DNA from: Clostridium thailandense
GTDB lineage: Bacteria; Bacillota; Clostridia; Clostridiales; Clostridiaceae
DNA length: 64,000 bases
Direction: 5' to 3'
Assembly: GCF_019207025.1 (NCBI RefSeq)
Contig: NZ_JAEEGC010000137.1
Coordinates: 1 to 64,000, forward strand
Position numbers and translations under genes: made by a program. The notes beneath the pieces were generated by a model, which saw nothing but the letters and a program-made list of their open reading frames with translations, made no database searches and had not been told where the DNA came from. Shown in pieces: positions 1-8,258 of this stretch. The stretch's first letter is position 1, and every line of letters starts with the position of its first letter.

Positions 1-1
1 A

Positions 2-130
2 AATACAAAAGTATTAGTAGGTGGAGCACCTGTATCTCAAGAATATGCAGATAAGATTGGTGCTGATGGATATAGTGATGATGCCCCTGGATGTGTAGAA
101 TTGGTTAAGAAATTTATGGCATTAGCTTAA
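2..130 (+). CDS. Corrinoid (cobalamin-binding) methyltransferase subunit, C-terminal end only
   Basis: The frame is open from the window edge to a TAA at 128-130 and encodes 42 residues. It contains VLVGGAPVSQEYADKIGADG followed by YSDDAPGCVELVKK, the typical last part of the B12-binding Rossmann domain of MtbC/MttC/MtgC-type corrinoid proteins. The corrinoid protein carries the methyl group between a substrate methyltransferase and a pterin methyltransferase. The next gene on the same strand is such a pterin methyltransferase, which supports the call. The N-terminal part lies outside the window, so the substrate cannot be read here. Confidence 0.85.
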   Translation, partial: NTKVLVGGAPVSQEYADKIGADGYSDDAPGCVELVKKFMALA

Positions 131-172
131 TTCTTAAGCCTTATAAATTTAGTACTTATTTACTTATTATAG

Positions 173-208
173 AGCTGACTGTTGTAAAGATGAGTTCATC
201 AGTCAGCT
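173..208 (+). terminator. Intergenic hairpin after the corrinoid gene
   Basis: AGCTGACTG at 173-181 pairs with CAGTCAGCT at 200-208 around an 18-base loop. Only a short T stretch follows, so it may be an attenuating or mRNA-stabilising hairpin within an operon rather than a full terminator. Confidence 0.45.
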
Positions 209-241
209 TTAAGTCAATTATTTAATAGGAGTTGATTAAAT

Positions 242-1042
242 ATGTATATAACTGGAGAGCTAATAAATGCAAGCCGTAAGCTAATTGGGCAAGCGATAAG
301 AGAGCAAAATAGTGAATATATAAAACAAATAGCTAAAGAACAAGAAGAAGCAGGTGCAAATTATATAGATGTAAATGCAGGTATCTTTGTTGAGGAAGAA
401 CCAGAATATCTTGAATGGCTCGTGAAAAATGTTCAAGAAGCTGTAAACATACCCTGCTGCATAGATAGTCCAAGTTCAGTGGCGCTAGAAAGAGGTCTTG
501 CTGCACATACAAAAGGAACTCCCATGATAAACTCAATATCTTTAGAGAAAGATAGATATGATCAAGTTATGTCTATTGTAAGAAACACAGATTTAAAGGT
601 TGTTGCTTTATGTATGAGTGATAAAGGAATGCCTCAAACAAAAAATGAAAGAGTAGAGATTGCAGATAAGTTGGTAAATGATTTAGTAAAAAATGGTGTA
701 AAAACTGATAATATTTTTCTTGATCCACTAGTTCAGCCTATTGGAACTAATGATACTTTTGGAATTGAGTTTATTGATGCAGTTGAGGAGATAAGAAATA
801 CTTTTCCAGAAGTTCATTTCATGTGTGGGCTATCCAATATTTCCTTTGGTTTACCTGATAGAAAATATATGAATAGTATATTTGCAGTAATGGCAATAGC
901 TAAAGGACTTGATGGTTTGATGATAAATCCATTAGATAAAAAAATGATGGCAAATATTATTGTTGCTGAAACATTAGCTGCAAGAGATAAGTCTTGTATG
1001 AAATATTTAAAAGCATATAGAAAGAAAAAATTTGAATTTTAA
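242..1042 (+). CDS. Methyltetrahydrofolate:corrinoid methyltransferase (MtgA/AcsE-like)
   Basis: A 266-residue pterin-binding TIM-barrel protein (Pterin_bind family). It has the DVNAG motif near residue 41, CCIDSPSS near residue 78, and LDPLVQPIG near residue 160, as in AcsE, MtvA and MtgA. Members transfer a methyl group between a corrinoid protein and tetrahydrofolate. The start is supported by AGGAG at 228-232. It follows a corrinoid protein gene and precedes a BCCT transporter, so it most likely feeds methyl groups from a quaternary amine such as glycine betaine into the folate pool. The substrate is inferred from context; the first-step methyltransferase would lie upstream of the window. 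Confidence 0.88.
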   Translation: MYITGELINASRKLIGQAIREQNSEYIKQIAKEQEEAGANYIDVNAGIFVEEEPEYLEWLVKNVQEAVNIPCCIDSPSSVALERGLAAHTKGTPMINSISLEKDRYDQVMSIVRNTDLKVVALCMSDKGMPQTKNERVEIADKLVNDLVKNGVKTDNIFLDPLVQPIGTNDTFGIEFIDAVEEIRNTFPEVHFMCGLSNISFGLPDRKYMNSIFAVMAIAKGLDGLMINPLDKKMMANIIVAETLAARDKSCMKYLKAYRKKKFEF

Positions 1043-1125
1043 TAAATGAAATCATAACGAAGCAAGATTCGCATATAAAGATGCAAGTAATACAATAGTC
1101 ATAGTTGAAAGGAGAAGATAAAATT

Positions 1126-2649
1126 ATGTCTAATGGAGAAGATACTAATAACCGTACAGTACTATATGTATCGGCTGCGATTGTATTGATTTTCGTAGCG
1201 TGGGGCTTGTTTCTTCCTTCTGCGATGAGCAAAGTCGTTAATAGTGTGTTTGCTTTTCTGACAACAGATTTTGGATGGCTTTATCTTTTAGCAGTTGCTG
1301 TTTTTCTCGTTGTTGCACTTGGAATAGCTTGTAGCCGTTATGGAAGAATAAAACTTGGTAAAGACGATGATAAACCTGAGTTTACCAATTTACAGTGGTT
1401 TGCTATGTTATTTGGCGGAGGTATGGGCATAGGACTTGTATTTTGGTCAGTTGCAGAACCTATGATGCATTACTTGTCCCCTCCTATAGGTCAAGGAGGA
1501 ACACCTGAGTCCATGGCTCTCGCCATGAGAATTGTTTTCTTTCATTGGGGGATTCATGCATGGGTAGTATTTGCAATAGGTGGGCTGGCTCTTGCGTATT
1601 TTCAATTCCGAAAGGGAATGCCTTTCTTAATCAGTTCAGCTTTTTATCCGCTTATTGGAGAAAAGGTTTACGGTCCAATTGGCAAAGCTATAGATGTACT
1701 TTCAGTATTTGCAACAGTTTTCGGAGTTGCTACAAGCTTGGGATTAGGGTCAAGTCAGATAGCAACAGGGCTTCAATATATATGGGGCATAAAATCATCT
1801 CCGGGAACAATTTCAATAATAATTGCTATAATGACGGTAATATTTACTCTTGCTACAGTATCAGGCTTGCATAAAGCAATGCAGATGACGGCAAATATAA
1901 AGTTATGGCTCTCAGTTGGTTTTATGGTATTTATATTCCTTTTTGGCGGCATGGTTGGAATACTAAATAATCTTATAGGTACGCTTGGCGGATATTTGCA
2001 GAATTTTGTGGGACAAACCCTTTGGATGGGTAACTTAAGCTGGGTTGGAGGATGGACAATATTTTACTGGGCATGGTGGATAGCCTGGGCTCCTTTTGTA
2101 GGACAATTTGTTGCCCGTATATCTAAAGGACGTACTATAAGAGAATTCGTATTTGCAGTTTCACTGCTTCCAGCTGGGTTTTCTTTCGTATGGCTTGCTA
2201 TATATGGCGGAGCAGCATTCCAGATGGATAAAATTTCGCATGGAGCTATACAAGCTGCTGTGAATGCAGATTACACTACAGCTTTATTTGCAACCTTGAA
2301 GCAGATGCCATTTTACACATTAACAGGTCCACTTGCAATTATTCTTATAGTTGCATCATTTATAGGTGCAGCCAATTCAGCTACCTTCGTGCTTGCAATG
2401 CTTACTTCAGGCGGGAATATGAATCCTGACCAAAAACTCAGAGGCTTCTGGGGAATTGCACAAGGAGCTATGACCATAGTTCTTATTCTAGTGGGTGGAA
2501 CAGCTGCGCTTAAGGCTCTTCAGACAGCTTCAATTGCAGCGGCATTCCCCTTTATGTTAATAATGCTGGTAATGTGTTATAGCATTTTTAAAGCATTAAG
2601 GGAGGATGAAAATGAAGTCAATAATAAAGTGTTAAATAATGGAGAATAA
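1126..2649 (+). CDS. BCCT family transporter (betaine/carnitine/choline type)
   Basis: About 507 residues with some twelve hydrophobic segments. Family hallmarks are GMGIGLVFWSVAEPMMH in the N-terminal third and the Trp-rich WTIFYWAWWIAWAPFVG followed by ISKGRTIREFV. The chosen ATG at 1126 sits behind GGAGAAGAT at 1111-1119; an in-frame TTG at 1105 lies upstream of that site and is unlikely to be used. BCCT carriers take up trimethylammonium compounds by Na+ or H+ symport or by exchange. It is 83 bp from the pterin methyltransferase gene, which points to uptake of the compound that is demethylated. Substrate specificity cannot be told from sequence alone. Confidence 0.93.
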   Translation: MSNGEDTNNRTVLYVSAAIVLIFVAWGLFLPSAMSKVVNSVFAFLTTDFGWLYLLAVAVFLVVALGIACSRYGRIKLGKDDDKPEFTNLQWFAMLFGGGMGIGLVFWSVAEPMMHYLSPPIGQGGTPESMALAMRIVFFHWGIHAWVVFAIGGLALAYFQFRKGMPFLISSAFYPLIGEKVYGPIGKAIDVLSVFATVFGVATSLGLGSSQIATGLQYIWGIKSSPGTISIIIAIMTVIFTLATVSGLHKAMQMTANIKLWLSVGFMVFIFLFGGMVGILNNLIGTLGGYLQNFVGQTLWMGNLSWVGGWTIFYWAWWIAWAPFVGQFVARISKGRTIREFVFAVSLLPAGFSFVWLAIYGGAAFQMDKISHGAIQAAVNADYTTALFATLKQMPFYTLTGPLAIILIVASFIGAANSATFVLAMLTSGGNMNPDQKLRGFWGIAQGAMTIVLILVGGTAALKALQTASIAAAFPFMLIMLVMCYSIFKALREDENEVNNKVLNNGE

Positions 2650-2801
2650 ATTTAAGAGATATTGAAAAATCGCTATGTAATTTACTGTATAAAATCTGTA
2701 AAAGATTATAATTATAGTAGGAATTTTTTATGGTAATAAATTAAATAAATAGATAAAATAGGAAATAAATAAAAAAGGTTAGATATTTTGAAATAGCAAT
2801 A

Positions 2802-2860
2802 TTAAAAGTATGTTGAAATTTAGATAAAATAGAAAAATTTTAACATACTTTTAATTTTTT
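2802..2860 (+). terminator. Rho-independent terminator after the BCCT gene
   Basis: The perfect inverted repeat TTAAAAGTATGTT (2802-2814) and AACATACTTTTAA (2842-2854) is followed by TTTTTT. The rest of 2650-2990 holds only AT-rich promoter-like sequence. Confidence 0.8.
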
Positions 2861-2990
2861 ACTCGGCAGATGCTCTAATGACCTACTTATTGATATTGAC
2901 ATGCCAACGTAATTATTAACAAGTGTTCTGTGATAATTAATAGTGGTAATAAACGGAATAAAAATTTAGCCGAAAAATGGAGATGATATC

Positions 2991-5057
2991 ATGGATAAAA
3001 GAATTTTCGGAATAAAAGGGAAAATTTTGATATCTTCGGTTATAGTTCTTTTGATAACTCTACTAAGTATTAGTAGTATTGTAATGTATCAAGTAAATAA
3101 AAGGGCTTATGATGATTATTTTGCTAATTCCAAAGAACAAATGAAGATTGTTTCGCAGGCAATTAACATTTTTTATGATCAGATTGACAAAAATATTGGC
3201 ATGTTAGCAACAAATCCTTCAGTAATGATGCTCGATAACAACATTATAACTTATAAAAATACAACTAAAGATACTCCAATGACTCCGTCAACTAACGGAG
3301 GAATTGAACAAGAAATCTATAAAGTATTCGAGCAATATGCAAATAGTCACAAAGGTACAAGTTATGTATATATAGGGACAGAAAATGGAGGATATATACA
3401 ATGGCCAGAAGAAAGTATACCAGCAGGATTTGATCCTTCAAAAAGACCTTGGTTTATTGATGCCATGAGTAAAAAGGGAAGTGTTATTAGAACAGAACCA
3501 TACACTTATAAGTCCCAACTACTTACTAGTAATGCTCGTACACTTACTGATAAAAATGGAAAAATTATAGGCGCAATAGGAATCGATATACAACAATCTG
3601 ATATTAGTGATATGCTAAATAAAATGAAGATTGGTAAAACAGGATATTCAATAATTGTACATGATAAAGGTTTAATAATGGCAGATGGTAAAAATCCTAA
3701 AAACAATTTTAAAAAAATTGGAGAGATTGGTATTAAGGGATTGGATAAGCTCCTAGCTAAAGATCTAAAATCATTTGATGTTACTATTGATGGTGAAAAA
3801 TATATTGTCAGTCCATATAAAGTCGAGGGAACTAATTGGATATTAGCATCATTTATTACAGAAAAAGAGCTAATGTATGGTGCAAGAAAAATAATAAATA
3901 TGTTAATGATTTCTGCAGCAACTATACTATTATTAACATCAATTTTGTTTAATTTCATTTCAGGTAGTATAACAAAACCTATCTTAGCAGTGACAAAAAG
4001 AGTACAAGATTTTGCTAATTTAGATTTTTCGATAGATGAAAAATCCAATGCACTAAAATACTTAAACAGAAAAGATGAAGCAGGGGATATGGTAAGGGCT
4101 TTTAGAAGCATGAGAGAGAACGTATCAGAATTTATTCAGAAAACTTCAAATGTAGCAGAACAAGTTGCTGCTTCATCGGAAGAATTGACTGCTACTTCGG
4201 AACAAGCAGCTACGGTATCAAATGAAGTTGTCAAAACTATTGATGAAATCGCAAAAGGAGCTGTTGATCAAGCTAAGGATACTCAAACGGCAGCTAGCAG
4301 TGTAGAAGAGTTGGGTAATTTATTAGAACAAGATTTAAATTATATGAAAGAACTCAATATTGCAGCAGTTCAAATTGAAAAGCAAAAAGAAGAAGGTTTT
4401 TTGATTTTGAAAGAGCTTATTAGTAAAACTCAAAAAAATAATGATGCTGCTAGCGATGTTTACCAGATCATTATAAGCAATAATGAAAGTTCAGAAAAAA
4501 TTGAAAGCGCTAGCACCATGATTCAAAGCATTGCAGATCAGACTAATCTTTTAGCTTTAAATGCTGCAATAGAAGCTGCAAGAGCAGGAGAATCAGGAAA
4601 AGGTTTTGCAGTTGTTGCCGATGAAATAAGAAAGCTTGCAGAGCAGTCTAATAACTTCACAAATGATATCAAAACTGTAATAAATGACCTAAAGACAAAA
4701 TCGCAAAGAGCAGTTAGTTTTATGGAACAAAACAAGCTGATTGCTGAAGAACAAACTGGTAGCGTTGAAGCAACTGAAGGAAAATTTGAAGGAATAGCAG
4801 AGGCCATAGATTCTATAAAAATCATAATTAATAACCTTAATAATTCTGCAAACTTGATGGCAGACAATAAAAACAAAATTATTGAACTAACGCAAAATCT
4901 ATCTGCAATATCAGAAGAGAATGCTGCTGGAACAGAACAGGTATCTGCGTCTATGGAAGAACAAGCTTCTACAATTGAGAATATTTCTAAGTCAGGGGAA
5001 GGCTTAGCTACGATTGCAGAAGAATTAAGAGTATTAATATACAGATTTAAGATTTAG
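2991..5057 (+). CDS. Methyl-accepting chemotaxis protein with dCache-type sensor
   Basis: A 688-residue receptor. A first membrane segment (about residues 10-32) is followed by a large periplasmic-type domain with a dCache pattern (GGYIQWPEES, FDPSKRPWF, IGAIGIDI). A second membrane segment lies near residues 302-326, then HAMP, then the signalling coiled coil. The hairpin tip motif NLLALNAAIEAARAGESGKG and FAVVADEIRKLAEQS is intact near residues 522-558. RBS GGAG precedes the ATG. It transcribes alone, bounded by terminators, but lies between the methyl-transfer genes and a DUF1638 gene. It may therefore sense methylated amines; the ligand is inference. Confidence 0.93.
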   Translation: MDKRIFGIKGKILISSVIVLLITLLSISSIVMYQVNKRAYDDYFANSKEQMKIVSQAINIFYDQIDKNIGMLATNPSVMMLDNNIITYKNTTKDTPMTPSTNGGIEQEIYKVFEQYANSHKGTSYVYIGTENGGYIQWPEESIPAGFDPSKRPWFIDAMSKKGSVIRTEPYTYKSQLLTSNARTLTDKNGKIIGAIGIDIQQSDISDMLNKMKIGKTGYSIIVHDKGLIMADGKNPKNNFKKIGEIGIKGLDKLLAKDLKSFDVTIDGEKYIVSPYKVEGTNWILASFITEKELMYGARKIINMLMISAATILLLTSILFNFISGSITKPILAVTKRVQDFANLDFSIDEKSNALKYLNRKDEAGDMVRAFRSMRENVSEFIQKTSNVAEQVAASSEELTATSEQAATVSNEVVKTIDEIAKGAVDQAKDTQTAASSVEELGNLLEQDLNYMKELNIAAVQIEKQKEEGFLILKELISKTQKNNDAASDVYQIIISNNESSEKIESASTMIQSIADQTNLLALNAAIEAARAGESGKGFAVVADEIRKLAEQSNNFTNDIKTVINDLKTKSQRAVSFMEQNKLIAEEQTGSVEATEGKFEGIAEAIDSIKIIINNLNNSANLMADNKNKIIELTQNLSAISEENAAGTEQVSASMEEQASTIENISKSGEGLATIAEELRVLIYRFKI

Positions 5058-5088
5058 TTTTTAAAAAGTGAAAATAATAAAGATTAAT

Positions 5089-5142
5089 CTAAACGACTAA
5101 AGGCGGTCATATATTTTAAGGACTTTAGTCGTTTAGTCTTTT
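5089..5142 (+). terminator. Rho-independent terminator after the chemoreceptor gene
   Basis: CTAAACGACTAAAG (5089-5102) pairs perfectly with CTTTAGTCGTTTAG (5123-5136), followed by TCTTTT. Confidence 0.85.
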
Positions 5143-5264
5143 ATGCATCTTTAAGTAAATAAAATGAAAACTGAACTTATATAACAGAACTTACGCATAC
5201 AAAATAAACCATATAATAAAAGAAGGCATTTAAGCACTCAACTTTATAGAAAAGGAGAAATATT

Positions 5265-5939
5265 ATGAAAATAAAGTTAATTGGATGTGAGTCTACAAGA
5301 AAAGAAGTGGAATTGCTGCCCAAGAAAGAAAAAATAGAATCAATTTTCTTAGACTTTACTTATCATGCAGATCCTAAAAAACTAAAAAATAAAGTTCAGA
5401 AAATTATTAATGAGAGTCAAGATTACGATTATATTATATTAACTTACGGTAGATGCTCTAATGCTCTTGTGGGAATTGTTTCACCGCTTACTCCCTTAAT
5501 TTTTCCAGGCACTCATGATTGTATTGGAACACTTTTAGGATCTAATGTAAGACATAAAAAGATTTTAGAGGACAATAAAGGTGCGTACTATTTTAGTATA
5601 GGATGGTTAGAATATGGAAAAAGTCCACTGCAAGAGTATATGGAGTATAAGGAAAGATATGGGAAAAAGAAAGCGGGATATATTATTAAATCTCTATATG
5701 GAGCCTATGATACAGGAATACTTATTACTACAAATGCAATGACAGAAGTAAATTTGTACAGAAATAAACTGAATGAAATTGCAGATTTTTTTCACTGGAA
5801 GGTAAAGGAAGTTAAGGGGGAAGGAAGTATTCTATGTGATTTAGTAAATAGAAAAATAGGAAAGGATATTTTATATGTTAAACCAGGAGAGCCGATAACA
5901 GAAAGTCTTTGGGAACAGGGAGATGGTCATGAAGATTAA
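5265..5939 (+). CDS. DUF1638 family protein
   Basis: A 224-residue protein that I recognise as DUF1638 from IKLIGCESTRKEVELL at the N-terminus, YGRCSNALVGI near residue 62, PGTHDCIGTLLGS near residue 82 and an ITESLWEQG end. The function is unknown. DUF1638 genes are often found beside corrinoid methylamine methyltransferase genes in methanogens and clostridia, which fits the locus. Conserved Cys and His residues (C8, C65, H84, C86) could bind metal. RBS AAAGGAG lies just before the start. Confidence 0.8.
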   Translation: MKIKLIGCESTRKEVELLPKKEKIESIFLDFTYHADPKKLKNKVQKIINESQDYDYIILTYGRCSNALVGIVSPLTPLIFPGTHDCIGTLLGSNVRHKKILEDNKGAYYFSIGWLEYGKSPLQEYMEYKERYGKKKAGYIIKSLYGAYDTGILITTNAMTEVNLYRNKLNEIADFFHWKVKEVKGEGSILCDLVNRKIGKDILYVKPGEPITESLWEQGDGHED

Positions 5940-6061
5940 AGTAAATTTCTATTCAAGTAATAGCACATCCGTATTTTTTATAAATTTAGAAAAAATCCAC
6001 CTAGAATTATAGTATATAGTTTCAATGGCAGTATGGATATTATTAGTATAAACTAGAGCGT

Positions 6062-6108
6062 TGAATAAAGAAAAGGGAAATTGCTATATATCATATAGTA
6101 ACTTCCCT
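6062..6108 (-). terminator. Terminator for the flavoprotein gene on the minus strand
   Basis: Arms 6074-6089 and 6093-6108 pair with a few G-T pairs. On the minus strand the hairpin is followed by the T-rich TTTTCTTTATTCAA, whereas the plus side has no T run. It therefore ends transcription of the leftward flavoprotein gene. Confidence 0.65.
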
Positions 6109-6189
6109 GAGAACTTGCAATGATTAGATATTAGTTACATCGCATTTGCAGATTAATTTCTTATTAAGAGTTAATGTCATTTGATGAAA

Positions 6190-6750
6190 TTAACTTAGTT
6201 TTTGTCCCATATCTTCAGCTTGCTTTAAAATCTCTGCGTGACTTATAATATCATCTGTGGTTAACAAACCGCCAGCAATAATGTTTCCGCAATTTTCCAT
6301 TTTAAAATGATCGCTGAATAATGTGTTCAGATATTCTGTAACATTTTTGAATGCCTCTGCGGGAGCACCACTGCAAGTAACTGTTATGTACTTTTTTCCC
6401 GGTAAGTGTTTCACAGAGTGATCAGATTGTACAAAAAACGGAAATAGTCTGTCTAAGAAATTTTTGGTAATCCCAGTAACTTGCAGCATATAAACTGGTG
6501 TTCCTAAGACAATGCAGTCAGCATCGGCTATTTTGGGTAAAAGAGTTGTCATTTTGTCATTAATTGAGCAATAATCAACTTTATTTGACTGACATGCACC
6601 GCAGGCCCTACATCCCTTAATATCTAAATCTGACAAATTATAAATTTCAACTTCGTGATTGTTTTCTTCCAAACCCACGCAAAGTGAATTGATAATTTTT
6701 GAAGTGTTTCCATCTTTCCTCGGACTACCTACAAAAGCTATAATTTTCAT
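6190..6750 (-). CDS. Iron-sulfur flavoprotein (Isf-like, NADPH-dependent FMN reductase fold), copy 1
   Basis: A 186-residue flavodoxin-like protein. The FMN phosphate loop is GSPRKDGNTSK at residues 8-18. Cysteines 47, 50, 53 and 61 form C-x2-C-x2-C-x7-C, the compact [4Fe-4S] motif of Isf proteins, and GTPVYMLQVTG near residue 102 is typical. Isf proteins transfer electrons and can reduce O2, H2O2 or xenobiotics. AAGGAGG lies 8 bp before the ATG. It is the gene downstream of an AraC regulator and has a near twin at 34032-34592 with the same arrangement. A tandem AGGCAAA element and a -10 box precede it. Confidence 0.88.
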   Translation of the reverse strand: MKIIAFVGSPRKDGNTSKIINSLCVGLEENNHEVEIYNLSDLDIKGCRACGACQSNKVDYCSINDKMTTLLPKIADADCIVLGTPVYMLQVTGITKNFLDRLFPFFVQSDHSVKHLPGKKYITVTCSGAPAEAFKNVTEYLNTLFSDHFKMENCGNIIAGGLLTTDDIISHAEILKQAEDMGQKLS

Positions 6751-6819
6751 GTTTCTTTCCTCCTTGAATTCATTTTATAAAGTAAAATCTTTCTGAACTG
6801 CCGAGCAGCAGAACTCTAC

Positions 6820-6859
6820 TTGAACCATCTGGGTATATAAGTGATAAGCACTGGTTCAA
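6820..6859 (-). repeat. TTGAACCA inverted repeat in the flavoprotein leader, copy 1
   Basis: TTGAACCA and TGGTTCAA form 8-bp arms at 6820-6827 and 6852-6859. They lie just downstream of the predicted -10 box at 6871-6876, so they should be in the transcribed leader. The twin locus has nearly the same pair at 33943-33989. Confidence 0.55.
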
Positions 6860-6870
6860 AGCCTAAATTT

Positions 6871-6924
6871 ATTATAGTCCGTTTCATACCAGTATATTTG
6901 CCTTTTTTTCTTTTCTTTTTGCCT
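6871..6924 (-). promoter_or_regulatory. AraC-type operator and promoter: AGGCAAA x2 (21-bp period) plus -10
   Basis: Read on the minus strand, AGGCAAA occurs at 6918-6924 and again at 6897-6903, exactly 21 bp apart. After 20 bp comes TATAAT (6871-6876). The downstream repeat covers the -35 region, as expected for an activator of the AraC family. Two other AraC loci in this window repeat this geometry exactly (14796-14849 and 33878-33931). Confidence 0.75.
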
Positions 6925-6969
6925 AATTCTCCAGATAATTTTTTGAGTTTTGATCGCATATAGTTTTGG

Positions 6970-7929
6970 TTATTTTTGTATTTGTGAATGATTACGCAAT
7001 CTAGCAATATCTTTTCTGGGTGAAGCTCCGAAAAAGCTGCTGTAATCACGGCTAAACTGAGAATCACTCACATATCCAACCATTCTGCAGGCAGTAGTGG
7101 CATCCATTTGGCTGGATAACATTAGATGCCTTGCTTCCTGAAGCCGCAGAGTTTTCTGATATTGCATAGGAGTCATCGAGGTGACTGCTTTAAAATGTTC
7201 GTGAAAAGAGGACACGCTCATATGAGTGAGTTCAGCAAGGTCTGCAACTTTTATTTGCTGAGAAAAATTCTCCTGGAGCCAGGCAATTGCCTCTGCCACC
7301 TGATGTACGCTGGAGTCTGCAAAACCCATTTCAGCAACATGAACACCAATGGGACTGCGAAGAAGTCGAATTAGAATTTCATCCATAATGAGCGGACCCA
7401 GCAATTCAGCGTCGCCGGGCTTTTGTAGACACTCCAGCAGTCTTATAACAGCGTTGACAATGCTCACATCGGTATCAATCACATAACCAGCACTCCATTG
7501 ATGCACTGGTGGAAGGCCGTTAGGATATACTTTCAAAACCAACTCTGCAATTCTCTGCGGGTTGAGGTCCAGCCTGACAGCAAGGAGCGGCTTTGACTTG
7601 CTTGCCTTTATGGCATTTAGGGTAACCGGCAGGGATACAGGATGCATCATCATTTGAGACTTACCCAATTGGTATGTTTCCTGACCCACTGTGATGGACT
7701 TAGCCCCTTGTGCAACAATGCCCCAAGAGGGCAGATAGAAAGTTTTTATGCAGTCCAAGGCTATATCTGAATAGCGGGCGATATGTAGACCAGGTATTGG
7801 CAGACTTACAACACCGTCATGTGAAGTATAAGTGTGTAAAAGATGTGCCAGCCGGGTTATTTCTGTTTCTAGCACATTCTCGGCATTAGCTGACGTCGGG
7901 AAAATAAAATTCTCACCTGTTATAATCAT
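6970..7929 (-). CDS. AraC family regulator, copy A
   Basis: A 319-residue protein. The N-terminal two thirds are the AraC_N cupin-type domain (SLPIPGLHIARYS, YLPSWGIVAQGAKS). The C-terminal 100 residues hold two helix-turn-helix units (VADLAELTHMSVSSFHEHFK and TACRMVGYVSDSQFSRDYSS). It is clearly paralogous to the proteins at 14938-15888 and 32729-33673. GGAG lies about 14 bp before the ATG, which is long. The gene reads toward the flavoprotein gene at 6190-6750, its probable target through the AGGCAAA repeats. The inducer is unknown. Confidence 0.92.
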   Translation of the reverse strand: MIITGENFIFPTSANAENVLETEITRLAHLLHTYTSHDGVVSLPIPGLHIARYSDIALDCIKTFYLPSWGIVAQGAKSITVGQETYQLGKSQMMMHPVSLPVTLNAIKASKSKPLLAVRLDLNPQRIAELVLKVYPNGLPPVHQWSAGYVIDTDVSIVNAVIRLLECLQKPGDAELLGPLIMDEILIRLLRSPIGVHVAEMGFADSSVHQVAEAIAWLQENFSQQIKVADLAELTHMSVSSFHEHFKAVTSMTPMQYQKTLRLQEARHLMLSSQMDATTACRMVGYVSDSQFSRDYSSFFGASPRKDIARLRNHSQIQK

Positions 7930-8258
7930 TGTTTTACTAATAACTCCTTATCTAAAGTTTTTAGAATTGTTAGGCGATACCCTCGTGTGAGATTTAAACA
8001 AATGTATTGAAACTCCAAATATCGCTCTTATTTATAATAACATATCAATATAGAAAAAGGCCATCTGTACTGCATTAAGTAAAAGTAATAGTGTTATATA
8101 TAAAAATTGCCCAATGAGTTTAATGACATAACTCTCTTAGGTCTATTATTATACTCAAAAATACCGTATAATAAGTAATAAAATGCAGTAAGTTTAGCAG
8201 TGAGCATTTAAAAATATGTTATATTGAAAGAACTGAAGTAAAGGGATTGAAATAGATT
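7930..8258. other. Divergent intergenic region between AraC copy A and the GTPase-NYN gene
   Basis: About 330 bp of AT-rich sequence. It must hold promoters in both directions; a TATAAT-like hexamer near 8168-8173 could serve the rightward gene. I see no ORF, strong terminator or AGGCAAA pair. Confidence 0.4.

Noticed and set aside
1545..1874. 109-codon ORF inside the BCCT gene
   Set aside because: Shadow frame with Cys/Asn-rich composition and no RBS; the transporter frame is clearly the coding one.
3506..4111. 201-codon minus ORF inside the chemoreceptor gene
   Set aside because: Antisense shadow of a repetitive coding region; low-complexity Ile/Ser composition.
6816..7067. 83-codon minus-strand ORF over the end of AraC copy A
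   Set aside because: It lies in another frame of the araC gene and its regulatory region, has no RBS and no family likeness.
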